From Iris pallida (Eukaryota; Streptophyta; Magnoliopsida; Asparagales; Iridaceae), in contig JANAVB010016199.1 of the NCBI GenBank assembly GCA_029216955.1, positions 13,420,489-13,484,488 on the forward strand: a DNA stretch of 64,000 nt, read 5' to 3'. The position numbers and the translations under genes are program-made. Each line of letters starts with the position of its first letter. The stretch's first letter is position 1. The notes under the pieces are model-generated. The model was not told the DNA's origin. It was given only the letters and a program-made list of their open reading frames with translations, and did not search any database. Below are positions 36,567-49,939 of the stretch, one piece after another.

Positions 36567-39500
36567 TTGTCACATCGGTTACGCTACTGTACCAATGTGA
36601 ACCTGTATATAGGATTAGGATATAGGAATCTCATCCACAAGCTTGACTTCCTCCCTCAATTCCAAATTTCGAACTCTCGTCCGATTATCTTGACTTCCTT
36701 CTGCTTGATTCCTTTTACTGCAAATCTTATCTTCTTTCGTGCTGAATAGGGAGGTTAGGAGATAACTCATACGAGTATACGTGTTATATTCCTCAATTAC
36801 TCCATTAGTTGACTTTATAAGTTGAGTAGTATGACTACAACCTACCACCCGTATCCTTTTAACCTAGTATTAAAGTGTAACAGAGTGATAATGAATATAT
36901 GCTAGTGTAGGAAAGATGTTTACCTAGAATATAGAGATTTCGTAGCCCATACCCATTGGTCAACTAAGGCCTGATACAAGAACCAGTAGGACGACTGTAT
37001 ACGCAAGCACACCGGATAAGACTTAGATCCTTGTGAAACTCGAACGATTTATTACTGCTTTCAACGTATTCTCCCGTACTTATACTTTAAACTACCATGA
37101 ATAATGACGTTATTTATAGCCTAGTTTTGCAAGCTTATTCTTTGTCGAGCTTGTTCAGGACATATGTATACTGGGGACGCCCATAAGCATATTGTCTAAT
37201 TAGAATCAATGTATTATGGTCTGGTCAACCATAGTGCACTTGGTTCGCTCTTCATATGATTGTCCCACGCGGATTGAGATATAGAGGTATCTAGGATCTC
37301 ATCCGCAACTGCATTGACAATTTCTCTTGAATTACATATTCGTCTTTGAATTACGTAATTGTATTCAATGACATCTTTCTTGAACTCTTTATTGCTTTTG
37401 TCTTTCACTGATTGGAAAGACGAACGCTCGTATTTGATAGATAAATACAGAGTATCCCCATGGACATGGTAGTTATATGCATAAGTATAGCAACCATCGG
37501 CCAAGCCATATAACTACAACCTTACCTAAAGTTGCTCGTCCTTCCCTCGACCCTAATAGTAATATCGTGACCTTCTAGTCATTTGAGCTTGAAAGATGAG
37601 TAAGATCTTACCCTTGGGTAAGCCACAAACCTATGAGACTATCTAATCTCTAGGAATCATTTATTATGAGTCTCCAAATATTCATCTTGATTCTTGGCTT
37701 AACTAGCAACCCGTATGCCTTAACTCAAACCTTACTTGACTAGGCCCCCACAGTTTAGACAGAGAAGAATAGACCAAAACAAGGACAAGCATTGCAAGGA
37801 CCATGGTAGACACCCATTCCAAGATTAGAGATTCAGCAGATGTTACTCTAGGTACAAAATTCTATTATCAAAGAAGTGACATAATATTAGAACAACACAT
37901 TCACCAACTTAGCCAAAATCTGTAGCATGATGTCCCGTCATTATGTTTTATTAGTAATCAACAAGTGATGCATGAGCACTACATTTAATACCTCTAGAAC
38001 ACTTGTGACTATAGTCTGGCAGGTTTGACACAAATAGAAATTTACGACTTAGTAGATAGGGATCTTTCCCATGACGTGCTTTAGAGTTCGTTATTCCACC
38101 GATAGACTCTCGTATACCATGGACAAGCGGGTCATTCCATCTTATCGACTCAGGTACCACTGTACGCAATCATTTCCATTTATTAGGACTCGAGGTACAA
38201 TCCTCGAAACTGATTCACAACTACCCTATCATGTTATCGATCACATCGTGACTTATTATTACCAAATATCAAGGTACGATATCGTGACTCAAATATTCCT
38301 AACCTCATTATTCCTAAAACCATATCCTAGTCTCTAGAGTAAATAGATTGTAAGCCATTCTTACTTTTAGGAATTTGGGGATCACCGATTGATTGAGGTA
38401 AATTGGTTCTCACTATGATGATAAATTAGTGACTCGTGAACTCCCAATTTCTTTTAGATCTTTTGGTGTCCCTTACCGTGACTTTGATATTTGAAGTGTA
38501 ATACTAGCTGTTACCTTCCACCAAAATTTATATGCAAAACTTAAACGAGTCCACCTTCAAGTAGACATATTATGTCCCACACAAACACATCTCCTTGGAC
38601 TCTATTATTATGATACGACTTTCAGGTCAAAAGGGACTAGCGATAACCCTTACCATAACACCGATGTACTTTCGGACTGCAGTTAGAGATCCAACCTTGA
38701 CTCAAATCTTTTGGCCCAATATATGGTTGTGGTCTACTTGAAGCCCACTACGCACATACCACTAGTGTGCCACTCAATAGAGGCCTTGTGTGCTACTAAA
38801 ACACAAAAGTCACGGAAGGTGCATCTCACGACTTACAGAACCTATTCTACCAACCAGACGGGAAATTTGCCCAACCACTTGAATTTGAGCCTATTCTACA
38901 TTACCCTAACCTAATAGGGATGGTTTAAAATTCCACAAAATTTTGTCCAGCCACTATAGATTAAAATCTAAAGTTTATGCAATCAAAGATTGAAGTCCAA
39001 TTAGGGAACCTATTGAGACTCAGTTAAACCCGTCATAGCCGAACGCCATATTGGGACTATAAAACCAAACTTGATGAAATAGACCCTCACCCCTATTATG
39101 TAGGTCCCACCTCTTGGCTCACTATTCTCCTTCCATAGATTTCGTAACTGCATCTCTTCGTAGCCTATGCTATGCATCTCTCCGTACCAACTTGCTTCCG
39201 GATATACTTGACCAAGACCTCTCATACTGTCTTGACCAAACATAATTAATATATGGGCCATATTAAATAGATAATACCTAGACTTCCTATAGAGTCTGTG
39301 ACTATGATTGGAAATACCTCATACTTTCTATACCTCCTTGAAATTTGACCTTCTTAGAAGCCCTATTACTGTGCTTTCCCCGATTAACCAACTTCTATAA
39401 GTTGGGTAGAACGTTAAACTTATTATACTCTACCTCTCAGAATGGGATTACAATCGTGACCGTTCTTCCGTCTGTATGAAATTTATGAAACGATCTTTTA

Positions 39501-40728
39501 TTTTGCATTTTATATCCATTTGCTCGTGCGTTTAGATAACTACGGTAACAGATTGCAACCTAAATTCTTCAAGTCAATCATAGAATCATTTTTGTTTAAA
39601 TCAATGGCAAAAATTTTTGAGGTAAATAAATCGCAAGCCTCTCTAAGGAACATAAGATTTTGGAATTAATAAGTGGTTGGAAATGATTGGTTCCAATTAG
39701 ACTAATAATTCAATGGTTCATAATGTCGACCCATATTCGTATCATGTGATACCCTCGACCGTGATTTTGATAATTGAAGCACAACGCTAGCCTTTCCTTT
39801 CTACAAAGTTCACACTCACGAACTAGACTAGTCATGCTACTCACATGACATACATGTCCCAAGCAAACGAACTTTCAAGTGCTCCATTTAAAAATTATAC
39901 CACGTGTATGACACATTGTTTCCTCAAAACAAACCATAGAGACCCAAATTCGACCTATTCGATTTCACCCATGCAAATATCGACCCATTCCCTTAACTAA
40001 ACTGAATACTCAAGATCTATGCAAGACGCACTCCTATGACGTATGCCTTCCAACAAGCAAGCGCATGCCTCCTACACAACACCAAACATCAGTCCACACA
40101 TATTAGTCGTTTTGACTTAGAGTTTTTAAAACACTTACCTAATTATATTCTATAGCCTGGGTTCTTTAATTATCATCTATTCTCATCACTTGGCCATAAA
40201 TTCTTTTTTCCTAAGTTTTCAAGCTCACTTCTTAGTTTTCCATGTTAGACGTAGAACGAATCCTTCTGAACAGACACACCTTAGTATATTCCAACAAGAG
40301 GTCGCTACCAACTTGTCAGAAGCATGACCCCTAGAGTGAAAATATTTGATTATAGTAACTTTCTTATAGTTGTTATTGACCAAGAACGTTATGGTGTTAT
40401 CGAGGCTCACTTAGAATCCAAGACAACGGTCAGAAGTGTCTATTATTCTCGTTCCCCTCCCTAGAAATTGTCCTCCTCAAGGTCTTGTAATGACGACGAT
40501 CTTTACGGGTGGCCAACTTCTATAAGTTGGGTAGAGTCTGGAAGGAAGCATACCCCATCTTGTAGAATAGGAGGTCAATTGGGATTCCTATGACAACCAT
40601 CCCTCCATCCTTTCAAAAATTGAGCTAAGATTTGACGTACCTACTCTCCCTCCGTACAAAACCTCGCAATTCTTGATATTATGATTATTTTTAATTTCGA
40701 TGACGAAATTGTCATAAGTTGGGTAGGA
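36567..40728 (+). other. Non-coding internal region of element 3
   Basis: No frame longer than about 100 codons and no retroelement motif until the polypurine region (about 40696-40728). The sequence looks like long-diverged, rearranged retroelement DNA. I see no gene in it. Confidence 0.7.
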
Positions 40729-43616
40729 TGTAAAACTTCTTATAATTTAAAGGAATATTTAAATTATTTTTGGATTTTATTTAATTCTAATTTATTTTTA
40801 TCTTATTTATATTATATAAAAGGACTATGCCATGGTTGAGTTTGAATATGCAAGACGACTAGAAAGTATGGCATGCCTAGCGTAGTCGGGTGCTTTAACT
40901 AGTATGCTAGCCATATTAGGAATGCCATGGTCATATTGTAATATCTTGCATGTTAACCATTCAAATTATGGCACAAGTTATATTTTTATTTAATTAATTT
41001 GTTAAGAAAGCCTTTATGACTTTTTAGGAGACCCGGTTGCACCAAACCTTCCCAAACCTCTTCCAAGCCAAACCCAATCCTATGTAGACATGTTGGGCAT
41101 TAATAAATATTAATAATTATATTTATTTGTATTTAATTCAGATTTTGTAGTGTAATAACATAGATAGAATTAAATAGTTCTATATTAGGAAACCCCTTTT
41201 TAAATCCTCAATCCAATCAACTTGCCAACTCACCAAACAACCAAATCATGCCAAGTGGACCCCACCATGCTAATTTCAGCCAAGCAACCTCCCATGGCTA
41301 AATGCATCAAATTAAATAGAATTTAAATTCTAGATTGCTTAAAATTCATTTAAGGATATGCTTAAATATACCAACTTATCCCAAACCTTAACCAAATCCT
41401 AATCTTTCTCTCCCTCACCTTTGGCCGACCAAAACCCCTCTTCCTCTCCATAATTTCAGCAGCAACAAACTCCCCATAGCATTTATACATCATCTCCTCC
41501 ATTGCACATCTCTTCATCCTTCATAAAAACTCATCTCCTCCACTATACATCCCCGAAACCCCTCAAAACAAACCCTAAAAACTCCATCTCCCCCATCCAA
41601 TCCTCTATAGCCATTATCAACTCTTCCATACTCACCAAGAGAGGATTAGCAAGCGAGGATAGCGGAAAAGATTGGAGCTTTGTTAAAGAGAAGTCATCAC
41701 CACCCTTTCTAGCAAGGATCTTTGGTAAGAACCCAAATCTTTTCTTCTAAAAACCTTTACTAAAATTCTGTAGAAAATATGTTATTAATTCTGTAGAAAT
41801 CATATTTTGATGAATTTTGTTAGGTATAATCATCCATAAAGATTTCATGAAATATATGCGTAATATTCATGTGTCTGTAGGATCAAAATTAACCCCATTG
41901 TAAAGGAACTATGAGTTATTGGTGCCTATTTTAAAAACTGAATTTTATGTGTGTTCATATACATAAATTAGGATTTTTAAGTATTTTTCCACGATTTTAG
42001 CAACTCAAATCAGGTCGAAAAAATTATAGGTCAAAACTAGCTAATTTCGGGTAACCGACTGACCTAGAATGTTCCAAACTTGTAGTATAACTCAAACCTT
42101 GTACCTCTGATATTATTCTATGAAATAAATTATTTTATTGCTATTTAAAATATATTTTTGGTTATTTTAGCAATTTTGAGTCATTATCTATGTTTCGGGC
42201 GAGTTTCGGGTAGACTAGCTGACTTATTAATCAACTAGTCATAAATGTCTTTAGAAATATTAATTCTAGAATTTCAGAGATAAATATATAGAAAATTAGT
42301 TTAAATATTATTTTTATGATTTTTAAGTATGTTATTGAAGTAGGGGCATAACCGACTAATTAAAAGTTAGAAACCCTAAAACTGTGTTTCGATGTCTCGT
42401 GGAACCTGTGTGTGATTGTATGGATCTAAATTGTTTCACGAGAGATTGAATATAATTTTAAAATATTTTTTTGACTAATTAAGTCGTATCGTAAGTTTCA
42501 TAAGTAGTGACTTAATTTAGTTAATTAATTATCTAGGAGCGTCGGATTCCGGAGGCGTGGACGCGGGAGCGGCGTTTCATATTTACAGCACGGAATCAGG
42601 CAAGATACCTTGTCATAATTACTGCTTACATTTAGTTGTATTTTATTATTCTGTTATTATTTTCTGTACTTTTATTTTCAGTTATTTATTTTTTTTCTTG
42701 CTTGTGGACCTAGAGTTAAGAGACTTCCGTCAATAGAATGCATGTCATTGACTTTGTCACGATTGTATCACGAGTTGTGTGTGAGTTGTGAGTATCATGT
42801 AGTGGTCACTTGCGTGTTAGCTGATCACCCGTACACATGCGTAGGAATAACTGTCAATAGATGCATGTTAGAAGACTTGACAGTTATTGAATATAAACCG
42901 GGTTGTGAAAACGACACATGTTGGTGTGTCGTGGTTACGATGCATGTATAGTATCATTGGAGGGAGGGGACACCTACTAGCGTAGGGGCTACATTTACTT
43001 TTTACACACATTATGGGTGATAGTGACTCGGATGAGCACTACATGCTGTCCGGCCGATAGTATCTCGGATGAGCGCTACTTGACGGCCACTCTTTATTAC
43101 TTGCTTGCGTGAATCCGTTACAGCCCCTACGTAGAACGTTGTCCTCAAAGTGCATATCACATAGATGGTTAGGTACCCTGTTGTGTTGTAGTTTATAGTA
43201 TTTTTTACTTATGCAGTTACATGGCATGTTCTTCATGTATCTTGTTACGTCCCTATGAGGACCTGGTTATCTCTCCAGGTGTATGCTTTCATGATTTACT
43301 GCAGGTGTTCTAGCCAAGGCCGTGATCTTCTCCCTTCCTTCGAAGAGAATTGCGCTTGGTTCGTTTGATATTTTATCGATTCACTTCTTGTACATTTTAT
43401 TTTGAGATAGTTGGTAGTGGACTTTGTCTCCGCCCAACGTTTGTACAAATGATTTTAATAAATTGATTTTATGATATATTGGTTTGTCTTCATGGTTACT
43501 ACATTTTACAGCTTATGTGTACATACGAGATATCCATATATTGGAGTATACTTCGTATGTAGACAGCTGGCATGATACGTTTCTAGTCCTACGTATTTTG
43601 GGACTAGGGCGTTACA
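40729..43616 (+). repeat. 3' LTR of element 3 (2888 bp)
   Basis: TGTAAAACTTC ... GGGCGTTACA. It is complete at both ends, preceded by gttgggtagga. Confidence 0.92.
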
Positions 43617-44977
43617 GTCATACATGATCAACCCTAAGATTTGTCAATCATGTTACAGTCCGTAGGCAGACAGTAAGTAAATTTGCAAACGAGCTAACAC
43701 TTGCTCGGCGGCTAAACGCCTCAAATGAATATTTTACAAGAGAGTGGGAGAGCAAAATAAGAACCCACTCGTTGCCAGGGTTTGGTCACCATCTGGTTGG
43801 AAAGCTGGAGAATCCTCGGGTCCTACTCCAAAATCTGGCCATACAAAATCAGCTGGGTCAGGCCCCAGAAAGAGCAAGTGCCACAAGGGAGGCTTCACTT
43901 AAGAACTAAAACCAACACATTAGCAGATGAGAACATAAATAAAATAACAAAAGACATGAATTAGAGAAAACAGGGTGATAAATGATAAGATAACTAAAGG
44001 GCTATTCCGGTAACCAAGTTACAATCCGTAATCCAAACAAGGACCGGGGTTGTAACCCTTCACCTGAACAGAGCTTAGTCTCAAACCAATTATTGACAAG
44101 AGTAAAGCATGAACAAGCATGTGCTAAAATAATCATAGACTGGCATTGCTTAGACAAGACTAGACTGGACAACATCCATCAATCACGGCCAAGCAAAGAG
44201 TACGGCTTAATACTTTAACTAGCTAGGGTTATCACAATCCTAGTTACTAGCAAGATGCAATGAGATGTTCCAGCAGTCACAGGCCCTGCAACTATCCAGG
44301 TTATCCAGGCGAGGTTGATTATCAAAGTTATCCAGAATTATTAGATGGCTTAGAGTGCAACACATGACAGTGTGCCTTGTACTTGTTTCATGAAGTGCCC
44401 CACATGACAGTGGACTGGAAATGTGCCCTACTCGACGGCAGGCTACAAGTCCCTCAGGTGTGGCCGGAATAACGGGATCACCTGTAACTAGAAACATCTC
44501 TCTATATGAACTACTTGATCAATCTAGTCATTAACCTTAGTCAGATTCAGTATGAATCCCTGACCGTGGTAACCAGGGACTTATGTCCTAGACATGATGC
44601 AAGACGAGATTAGACTGTAGCTTGTACCAACAAGTTTCAAGTAAGCACCCACGGTGTCAAGACTAGAATTTACTTAGCGAGTCGAGGTAGCTGTCACACA
44701 ACATTCAAGGTTACATGTCAAGATTACTTAGCAGGTCAAGATAACCATCGCAACGGTGTTCGTGAGTTCATGTTAGGATTACTTGTCAGGGGTGTACCAC
44801 AACGGGTCACCATCATGTCATGTTACTTGTACTTGTTACTTATTAGGAGCGTGACACGACAGGCCACTATCATGAGTTGTCACAAAATTATGCCGTGTAC
44901 AGATTATCATTACAATATTAACATATCATGATTATATCGAGTTCATGTCAAAAAGGCGTAAGGATATAATAAGGGGT
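43617..44977. other. Unassigned sequence right of element 3
   Basis: No credible gene. It has imperfectly repeated words (cacatgacagtg near 44363 and 44401; cttagcgagtc/cttagcaggtc near 44674 and 44727). It could be old LTR sequence. Confidence 0.4.
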
Positions 44978-46160
44978 GTCACGCGCCCAATAAAGGGAAA
45001 TATAGGGCAATGGATGCCAGAGCCATACTGCGCCGGGCAAGGGGGTAAGATACGCTAGTGCTAAGAAGCCTCCGGGCAGGGGAGTATGCCAAAAGAGTAC
45101 GCCAAGGGAAGTACGCATAAAGGAGGTACGCATAAGGAAGTATGCGTAAATAAAGTACGCGTGAATGAGTACGCACGTAAACGAAGTACGCGTAAATGAG
45201 TACGCGTGAAAGAAGTACGCGTAAAAGAGTACGCGTGAAGGAAGTACGCATAAAATAGAATACGCGTAAAAGAGTACGCGTGAAGCTTGTACGCGTAAAA
45301 TAGAATACGCGTAAAAGAGTACGCGTGAAGCTTGTACGCGTAAAATAGAATACGCGTAAAAGAGTACACGTGAAGCTTGTTTTACGCCAAGGCAGGTAGA
45401 CTTTGTTTTACGCACAAAACAGATTCACGCTGACACGAATAAACGTAGGTGTAGAGTTGATATAACACGAGCATGTATAAACGTGTGCGTAGAGCTTAAT
45501 ATTACGCGGGCACGTATAAACGTGGGCGTAGGGAATCTCCAGAACTCAAAACTCCATGAAACCTTCAATCTAAGCCAAAAATAGGACTTACATAGATCAA
45601 AATGGGGTAGAACGAAATTCTCTACAACATGGAACAACCAAAACTTGAAAATAATAAAGTTTGATAGATCAAAACCTAAAAAATCCGAAAATACAACAAA
45701 CTTAGATCTATAAGAAATAAATCATGGAAATTAAAAATGCTAAGTACTAAAGTATCTTAGAATCTCGTGAGGAAGACAATGGAACAACAAAAATGGAGTT
45801 CCTCCATGAAATAAGTTGTACTTGCCTAAGCCTCTCTCTTGGTAGGTGGAGAGAGTTATGAGGAAGAAGGAGTAAATGAGAAAGTAAGAAAGTAATGAAG
45901 AGAGAGAAAGGGTTGGACTTTAAATGGAGATGGTGGTAGGTAGAGGGTTGGGTTCATGATGAACCACCCTAAACCAAAACAACCAACCCAAGCCGAACCC
46001 AAGTCAAAATAAACCAAGTCATGCAAGATTAAGCTAGACAAGTCTGATTATGGGTCAGAATTCCGTATACGTATACTGAAAATACGTATAACAAAAATAG
46101 AGGTGACAAAAGTAGACCCAGAGCAACCCTCCATTGAATTTCCAGAGTTCGTTGACTCAT
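44978..46160. repeat. Possible LTR remnant
   Basis: Begins tgtcacgcgccc, a typical gypsy LTR terminus, preceded by a purine-rich word (ataataagggg). Its interior resembles LTR leader sequence (short splice-like words, ctctctcttggtaggtgg). The orientation and far boundary are unresolved, and no partner LTR is seen. Confidence 0.35.
45085..45420. repeat. ACGCGT-rich repeats with a 45-bp unit
   Basis: A field of gtacgcgtaaa / gtacgcgtgaa words. Within it a 45-bp unit containing aaaatagaatacgcgtaaaa starts at 45244, 45289 and 45334. ACGCGT is palindromic and appears more than ten times. Apparent Tyr/Ser-rich ORFs here come from the repeat. Confidence 0.88.
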
Positions 46161-46166
46161 TCGGTA

Positions 46167-46303
46167 GAACACTCAACACCGAAAAGTCGCTGGTAGCGAC
46201 ATAGTGCAATGTCTTTTAAATATGTTGCTAATTTCCATGATATTAGCGACGACGTCTTCCAAAGTTGCTAAATTTGTCGCTGATTTGACTTAATTTAGTA
46301 GTG
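46167..46303. mobile_element. Possible CACTA-type MITE or element end
   Basis: Contains gtcgctggtagcgac, attagcgacgac and gtcgctgatt words and ends ttagtagtg at 46303, the complement of CACTACTAAA. A left end may be cactcaacacc near 46167, but no matching 3-bp target duplication is visible. Confidence 0.4.
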
Positions 46304-46370
46304 ACATGTCAGGATGCACCATTGTCTACCTACCAATCAATGTTGACACAAGTTGAGTCAACCTGCACAA

Positions 46371-48302
46371 TTATAGCAACCAAATTAGCCTCACATTGCT
46401 CTTTCGGTTTGGGTTTGGATCGACAGTTCTTCTTGTGTGACCCTTTTCGCCATAATTGAAGCAAGTCACATCAGACTTGGGCCTTCGCTTGAAGGAAGGC
46501 GACTTCACCTTTAACTGACTGAAGTCCTTTTTGTTATGAGAAACCTTCTGCTTTCCTTTGGAGTCTCCAGCATGCACCATATTGGCCTTAGCCAACTATT
46601 TAGACATAGTATCCACCTTGAGTTTGTGGATCGTGAGGCAACTCTAGAGGGGGTGAATATAGTACAGCAAAATAATTATCCCTTATTTAAAATTTAAAGG
46701 CACAATATCAACTAATAAAGCAATAAGCACATATATGAAAATTAAAATTATAAGTTCAGAGAGAGCAAACGCAAACACCGAGGTTTATACTAATTTTCCT
46801 TTGAGAGGACAAGTCCAGTCTCAAGAACTTTAGCTCGATGTTGAATCAACTATAAAGTGAAATATAAGCTTTGATCTGAAGCGCTTGCGACTTCTTACAA
46901 ACTCGTGCTTTTCATCTAAAGCGCACGACTACTTCAACTTCAAGCTTTTGAGAAAGCTTACTTGGATTTTTCCAAGTATGTACAACTCTTACAAATAAAC
47001 TTCTAGCCAAGATTGCACTTCACCAACTAGAAGCACATGAAGTTTGTTTTTGAGTAGGTAAGAAGATTAATGCTCATTGAAATAGATGAGAAAGTGAATG
47101 GATCAATGAATGATTGAGTGAATGAGTGATTGGAAATGGAGGAAAGCTCATCCATTTATAGGTTTTTATGAGACCGAGTTCGGGCCAAGTTTGGTCTTCA
47201 AACATTCAAAAATTTGACCGTTGTAAGCCGAGTCACCAGGAGAGGAGGCTGACTAGGGTTTTTGTTTCGTTAACCAAATTCAGTACGAGTTCGGGCAAAA
47301 CTCGGTCCAAGTTCATTTTCCCAATTTCTAGAAAGTTTTTGGTTTATTTTGTGGCTTGTTTGGGTTTAGAATGAACTTGGTTTTGGGATTGGAATCGTGT
47401 CAGAAGTGAATGATAGATTTGGGTAGACTTTTTAAATGGACTTGAGTGCTACTGAAAATCGTTGAAGTGCAATACGATTCACAATAAGTCCTAGACTCAA
47501 TAAAGAAAAATACATAGCAAAAAGTATAAATGTATCTGACTTCTTTGTGATGTAGCATCTTGTAAGCAGCCTTCTGTTTATCTATGTTGCTATTTACCGA
47601 AATGTAGTTTTGTTAATTGTCGAAATCAGATCGACCATGTCCAATGGGCCAACAGAGTTGAGCCCTCAACTCACCTTCAACGTGAATCCAATGCAACATG
47701 AGTTCTAGATCGATCTCCATCTTCTTCTGATATATATCAGACTTGAACTTGAACGAGCTCGGAGGAAGTTTGGAGAAGATGACTCATAACATGAATTTGT
47801 CTTCTTGCTTCGTACCTTCCTCTTCAAGTTTCTGCTATAACTTTAGCAGTTCTTTTATTTGCGGAAGCATGACCTTATCATCTTAAAATCTCATCGTCAT
47901 GAATTTATCGATGATATAGATCTTGGACCTCTTATCGTTAGACTTCTAGTGCTTCTCGCGAGACTACCGTATGTCCTTAGCATGATCTTAGACTACCGTA
48001 TGTCCTTAGCATGATCTTTCTTACTGTATGATTCTTCCAATAAATTATCCATAGCATTCAAAATCAATAATTTGCAGAGGTTGTTGTCTCTTCTCCACTT
48101 ATGTTGCAAAGTAGTGGCTTCAGCAATCTTCCAAGCATTATCATTTTTCGGAAGAGTCGGTTCAGGATCTGTCAACACGTAATCGACGTTTATGAGTTGA
48201 AGATTAAGACTGATCTTTCTCTTCTAAATATTGAAGTGCTCTCTGTCAAACTTCTCAAATTTGTTAAAACTTGTATAGAGAATGTTTGTACGGTTATCCA
48301 TT
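46371..48302 (-). pseudogene. Ty1/copia gag remnant, interrupted by an insertion
   Basis: Minus strand: ATG at 48302 (MDNRTNILYTSFNKFEKFD) is followed, through frameshifts, by LCKLLILNAMDNLLEESYSK (48178-47993) and by a UBN2-type gag body (KLPPSSFKFKSD, about 47780). The C-terminus, KANMVHAGDSKGKQK and CFNYGEKGHTRRTV, lies at 46595-46371. In that knuckle the second Cys is Tyr and the last is Val, so zinc binding is lost. About 0.9 kb near 46630-47550 does not fit gag and is an insertion. No pol follows in the window. Confidence 0.7.
46628..47550. mobile_element. Insertion within the copia gag, possible solo LTR
   Basis: Starts near ctctagagggggtgaatata, a phrase typical of one end of certain plant LTRs, and separates two parts of one gag. 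It contains no reading frame of note. Boundaries are approximate. Confidence 0.35.
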
Positions 48303-48309
48303 TTTATCG

Positions 48310-48335
48310 GATCTTGCTTTGAGATTGTTAGTCCC
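48310..48335 (-). promoter_or_regulatory. Decayed copia primer-binding region
   Basis: Minus strand tctcaaagcaagatccgat, just upstream of the gag ATG at 48302. It resembles the usual TATCAGAGCAAGATCC context of copia elements. An LTR would then lie to the right (about 48336-49300), but I cannot fix its ends. Confidence 0.35.
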
Positions 48336-48899
48336 GAGGTAGATAAAAGATGAATTTTAGAAGTGAAAGACATGAATAGATATCCACGCAAAACTTTACA
48401 GTCTTCTCTCTGTTTGATACAGAAGTTGTTGTCGTGATTCACACAAACTAAGTTTGCTTTTTGAAGGAACTCAACTCCAATGAAAAACCTTAAACCCAAA
48501 TTACAAACTGACAATACACTTGCAACAACGAAATCAAACACGTTCTTCCTTGAAAACATAACTACAATATTGAGATAGAACCTTTACAACTTTAGAAGAA
48601 GAGGGAAAATAAGATAGAATAAAAAAAATTATTTATTGCTGGGGTGATGAAGACCACCATTGCTCAAAATAAGATTCGTCATTGCTTCCAGGAACCAACA
48701 AGTTCACAAGAGAACTTCTAGAACGCTCGTAGTCACTTTGAGCACGACTCGAATGGACTCATATGACTTCTCTTTTTTGTATGTTCCCAAAAGGAGGCAT
48801 GTAGAGTCAATTTATAGGGAAGGATATAATCCCCATCTCTAGTTCTGGCTGATGTAGGACTAAAATATCAACTCACAAAAATTCAGAATTGATAATCCA

Positions 48900-49035
48900 A
48901 ATCGTGTAATATGCGTAGCATGCGCATACGCGCAACAGCCCATGCGCATAGCAGAGCAACAACCCATGCGCACAACAACACACGCGCGCATACAAGCATA
49001 GCCTGCACAGCGCTCGCACATGCACCCGCGCACGA
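48900..49035. repeat. GCGCAT/ACGCGC low-complexity patch
   Basis: Repeats of catgcgca, acgcgc and gcgcatac alternate with aacaac. This is simple-sequence origin. The Cys-rich ORFs here are not genes. Confidence 0.7.
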
Positions 49036-49383
49036 GTGCAACAAATGAATTGCAAAGTATGTCATCAAAGCGCCACTTTGCGCCATTCGTCCGAGTCCGA
49101 GTCAGGCTTAGCTCCTAAAGGGATTCTCCCCAACGAGAGTGACAAAACAAAGATGGTTCCTTTGAGATTTAAACTTAAAACTCTCTAGAAAAATCATCCT
49201 ACATGGGCCACCACATCCCATATGCATATGCCAATACAGATCATGGCTATATATTGAGATATACATTAGGGTGGTTTTCTAATGTAGGATTAAAGTTCCA
49301 AAAGCTAAGTTAGAAAATATAAACAATACCAAAGTGATATTGACTTATTACTAATATAAACACTTTATTCACAAATATGTCAT

Positions 49384-49939
49384 GGGTTTTTCTAAGGGAA
49401 CCACACTTTTTACTGGGGCTAGCCCAAAAAATGTTCAAAAAAATTACAAGTTTGTCATCCATTTTTTACTTGGGGCTAGCCCAATTTTTTCCAGCAAGTG
49501 GGACTGCCAACTTAGTGGCAGTCCTCGGAGAGGAAGGAGGCAGAGGCGGTGGACATATGTTAGGACTGCCAACAAGTTGGCAGTCCTCGGAGAGGGAGAT
49601 GGAGGATGCTGAGGGAGAGGAAGGAGGCGGAGGAGGAGGAAGGAAATGAGGCAGAGGAAGGAGGAGGAAGGAGGCGGAGGAAGGAGGGGGGAATCACTCA
49701 CCAGGCGGAGGCAGAGGAAGGAGGCAGAGGCGGTGGCTGCTGGTAGTGGTGGTGGCGCCGCCGCTGGAGGAGGAGGGAGGAGGAGGAGGAGGAAGGAGGA
49801 AGGAGGAGGAGAAGGAAAGAGAAGAGGAAAAACTCTAATTTTTGGACTAGCTCCAAGCAAATTATGGACAGCCCCTAGCAAAATCTTTACCTGCTTGGGC
49901 TGCCCCCAAGTAAAAAATGTGGTGTCCTTAGAAAAAATC
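49384..49939. mobile_element. Mutator-like MITE with 9-bp target duplication atatgtcat
   Basis: Direct flanks atatgtcat at 49375-49383 and 49940-49948. The left end gggtttttctaagggaacca pairs with the right end gattttttctaaggacacca on the minus strand, and the similarity continues through acttggggctagccca. A 9-bp duplication is typical of Mutator-like elements. The interior is GGA/GGC-rich with an internal repeat (gactgccaac...ggcagtcctcggagagg twice). No transposase is encoded, so it is non-autonomous. It lies about 0.5 kb upstream of the PRAF start codon. Confidence 0.88.

Larger units (their letters stand above)
33851..43616 (+). mobile_element. Element 3: non-coding Ty3/gypsy element related to element 1
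   Basis: 5' LTR 33851-36536 (first ~233 bp missing), internal region 36537-40728, 3' LTR 40729-43616 (2888 bp). The U5 ends are homologous to the LTR end of element 1. The internal region has no gag or pol motif in 4.2 kb and ends with aatttcgatgacgaaatt and gttgggtagga before the 3' LTR, the normal gypsy polypurine context. It is a large non-autonomous derivative. The LARD-like element inserted into its 5' LTR. Confidence 0.85.

Noticed and set aside
34408..41750. 82-codon ORF present in both LTRs of element 3 (34408-34656 and 41502-41750)
   Set aside because: Both copies come from one LTR, and most differences between them change amino acids, so there is no sign of protein-level constraint.
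45061..45415. Three Tyr/Ser-rich ORFs of 90-155 codons on the minus strand
   Set aside because: Translation of an ACGCGT-rich tandem repeat in three frames.
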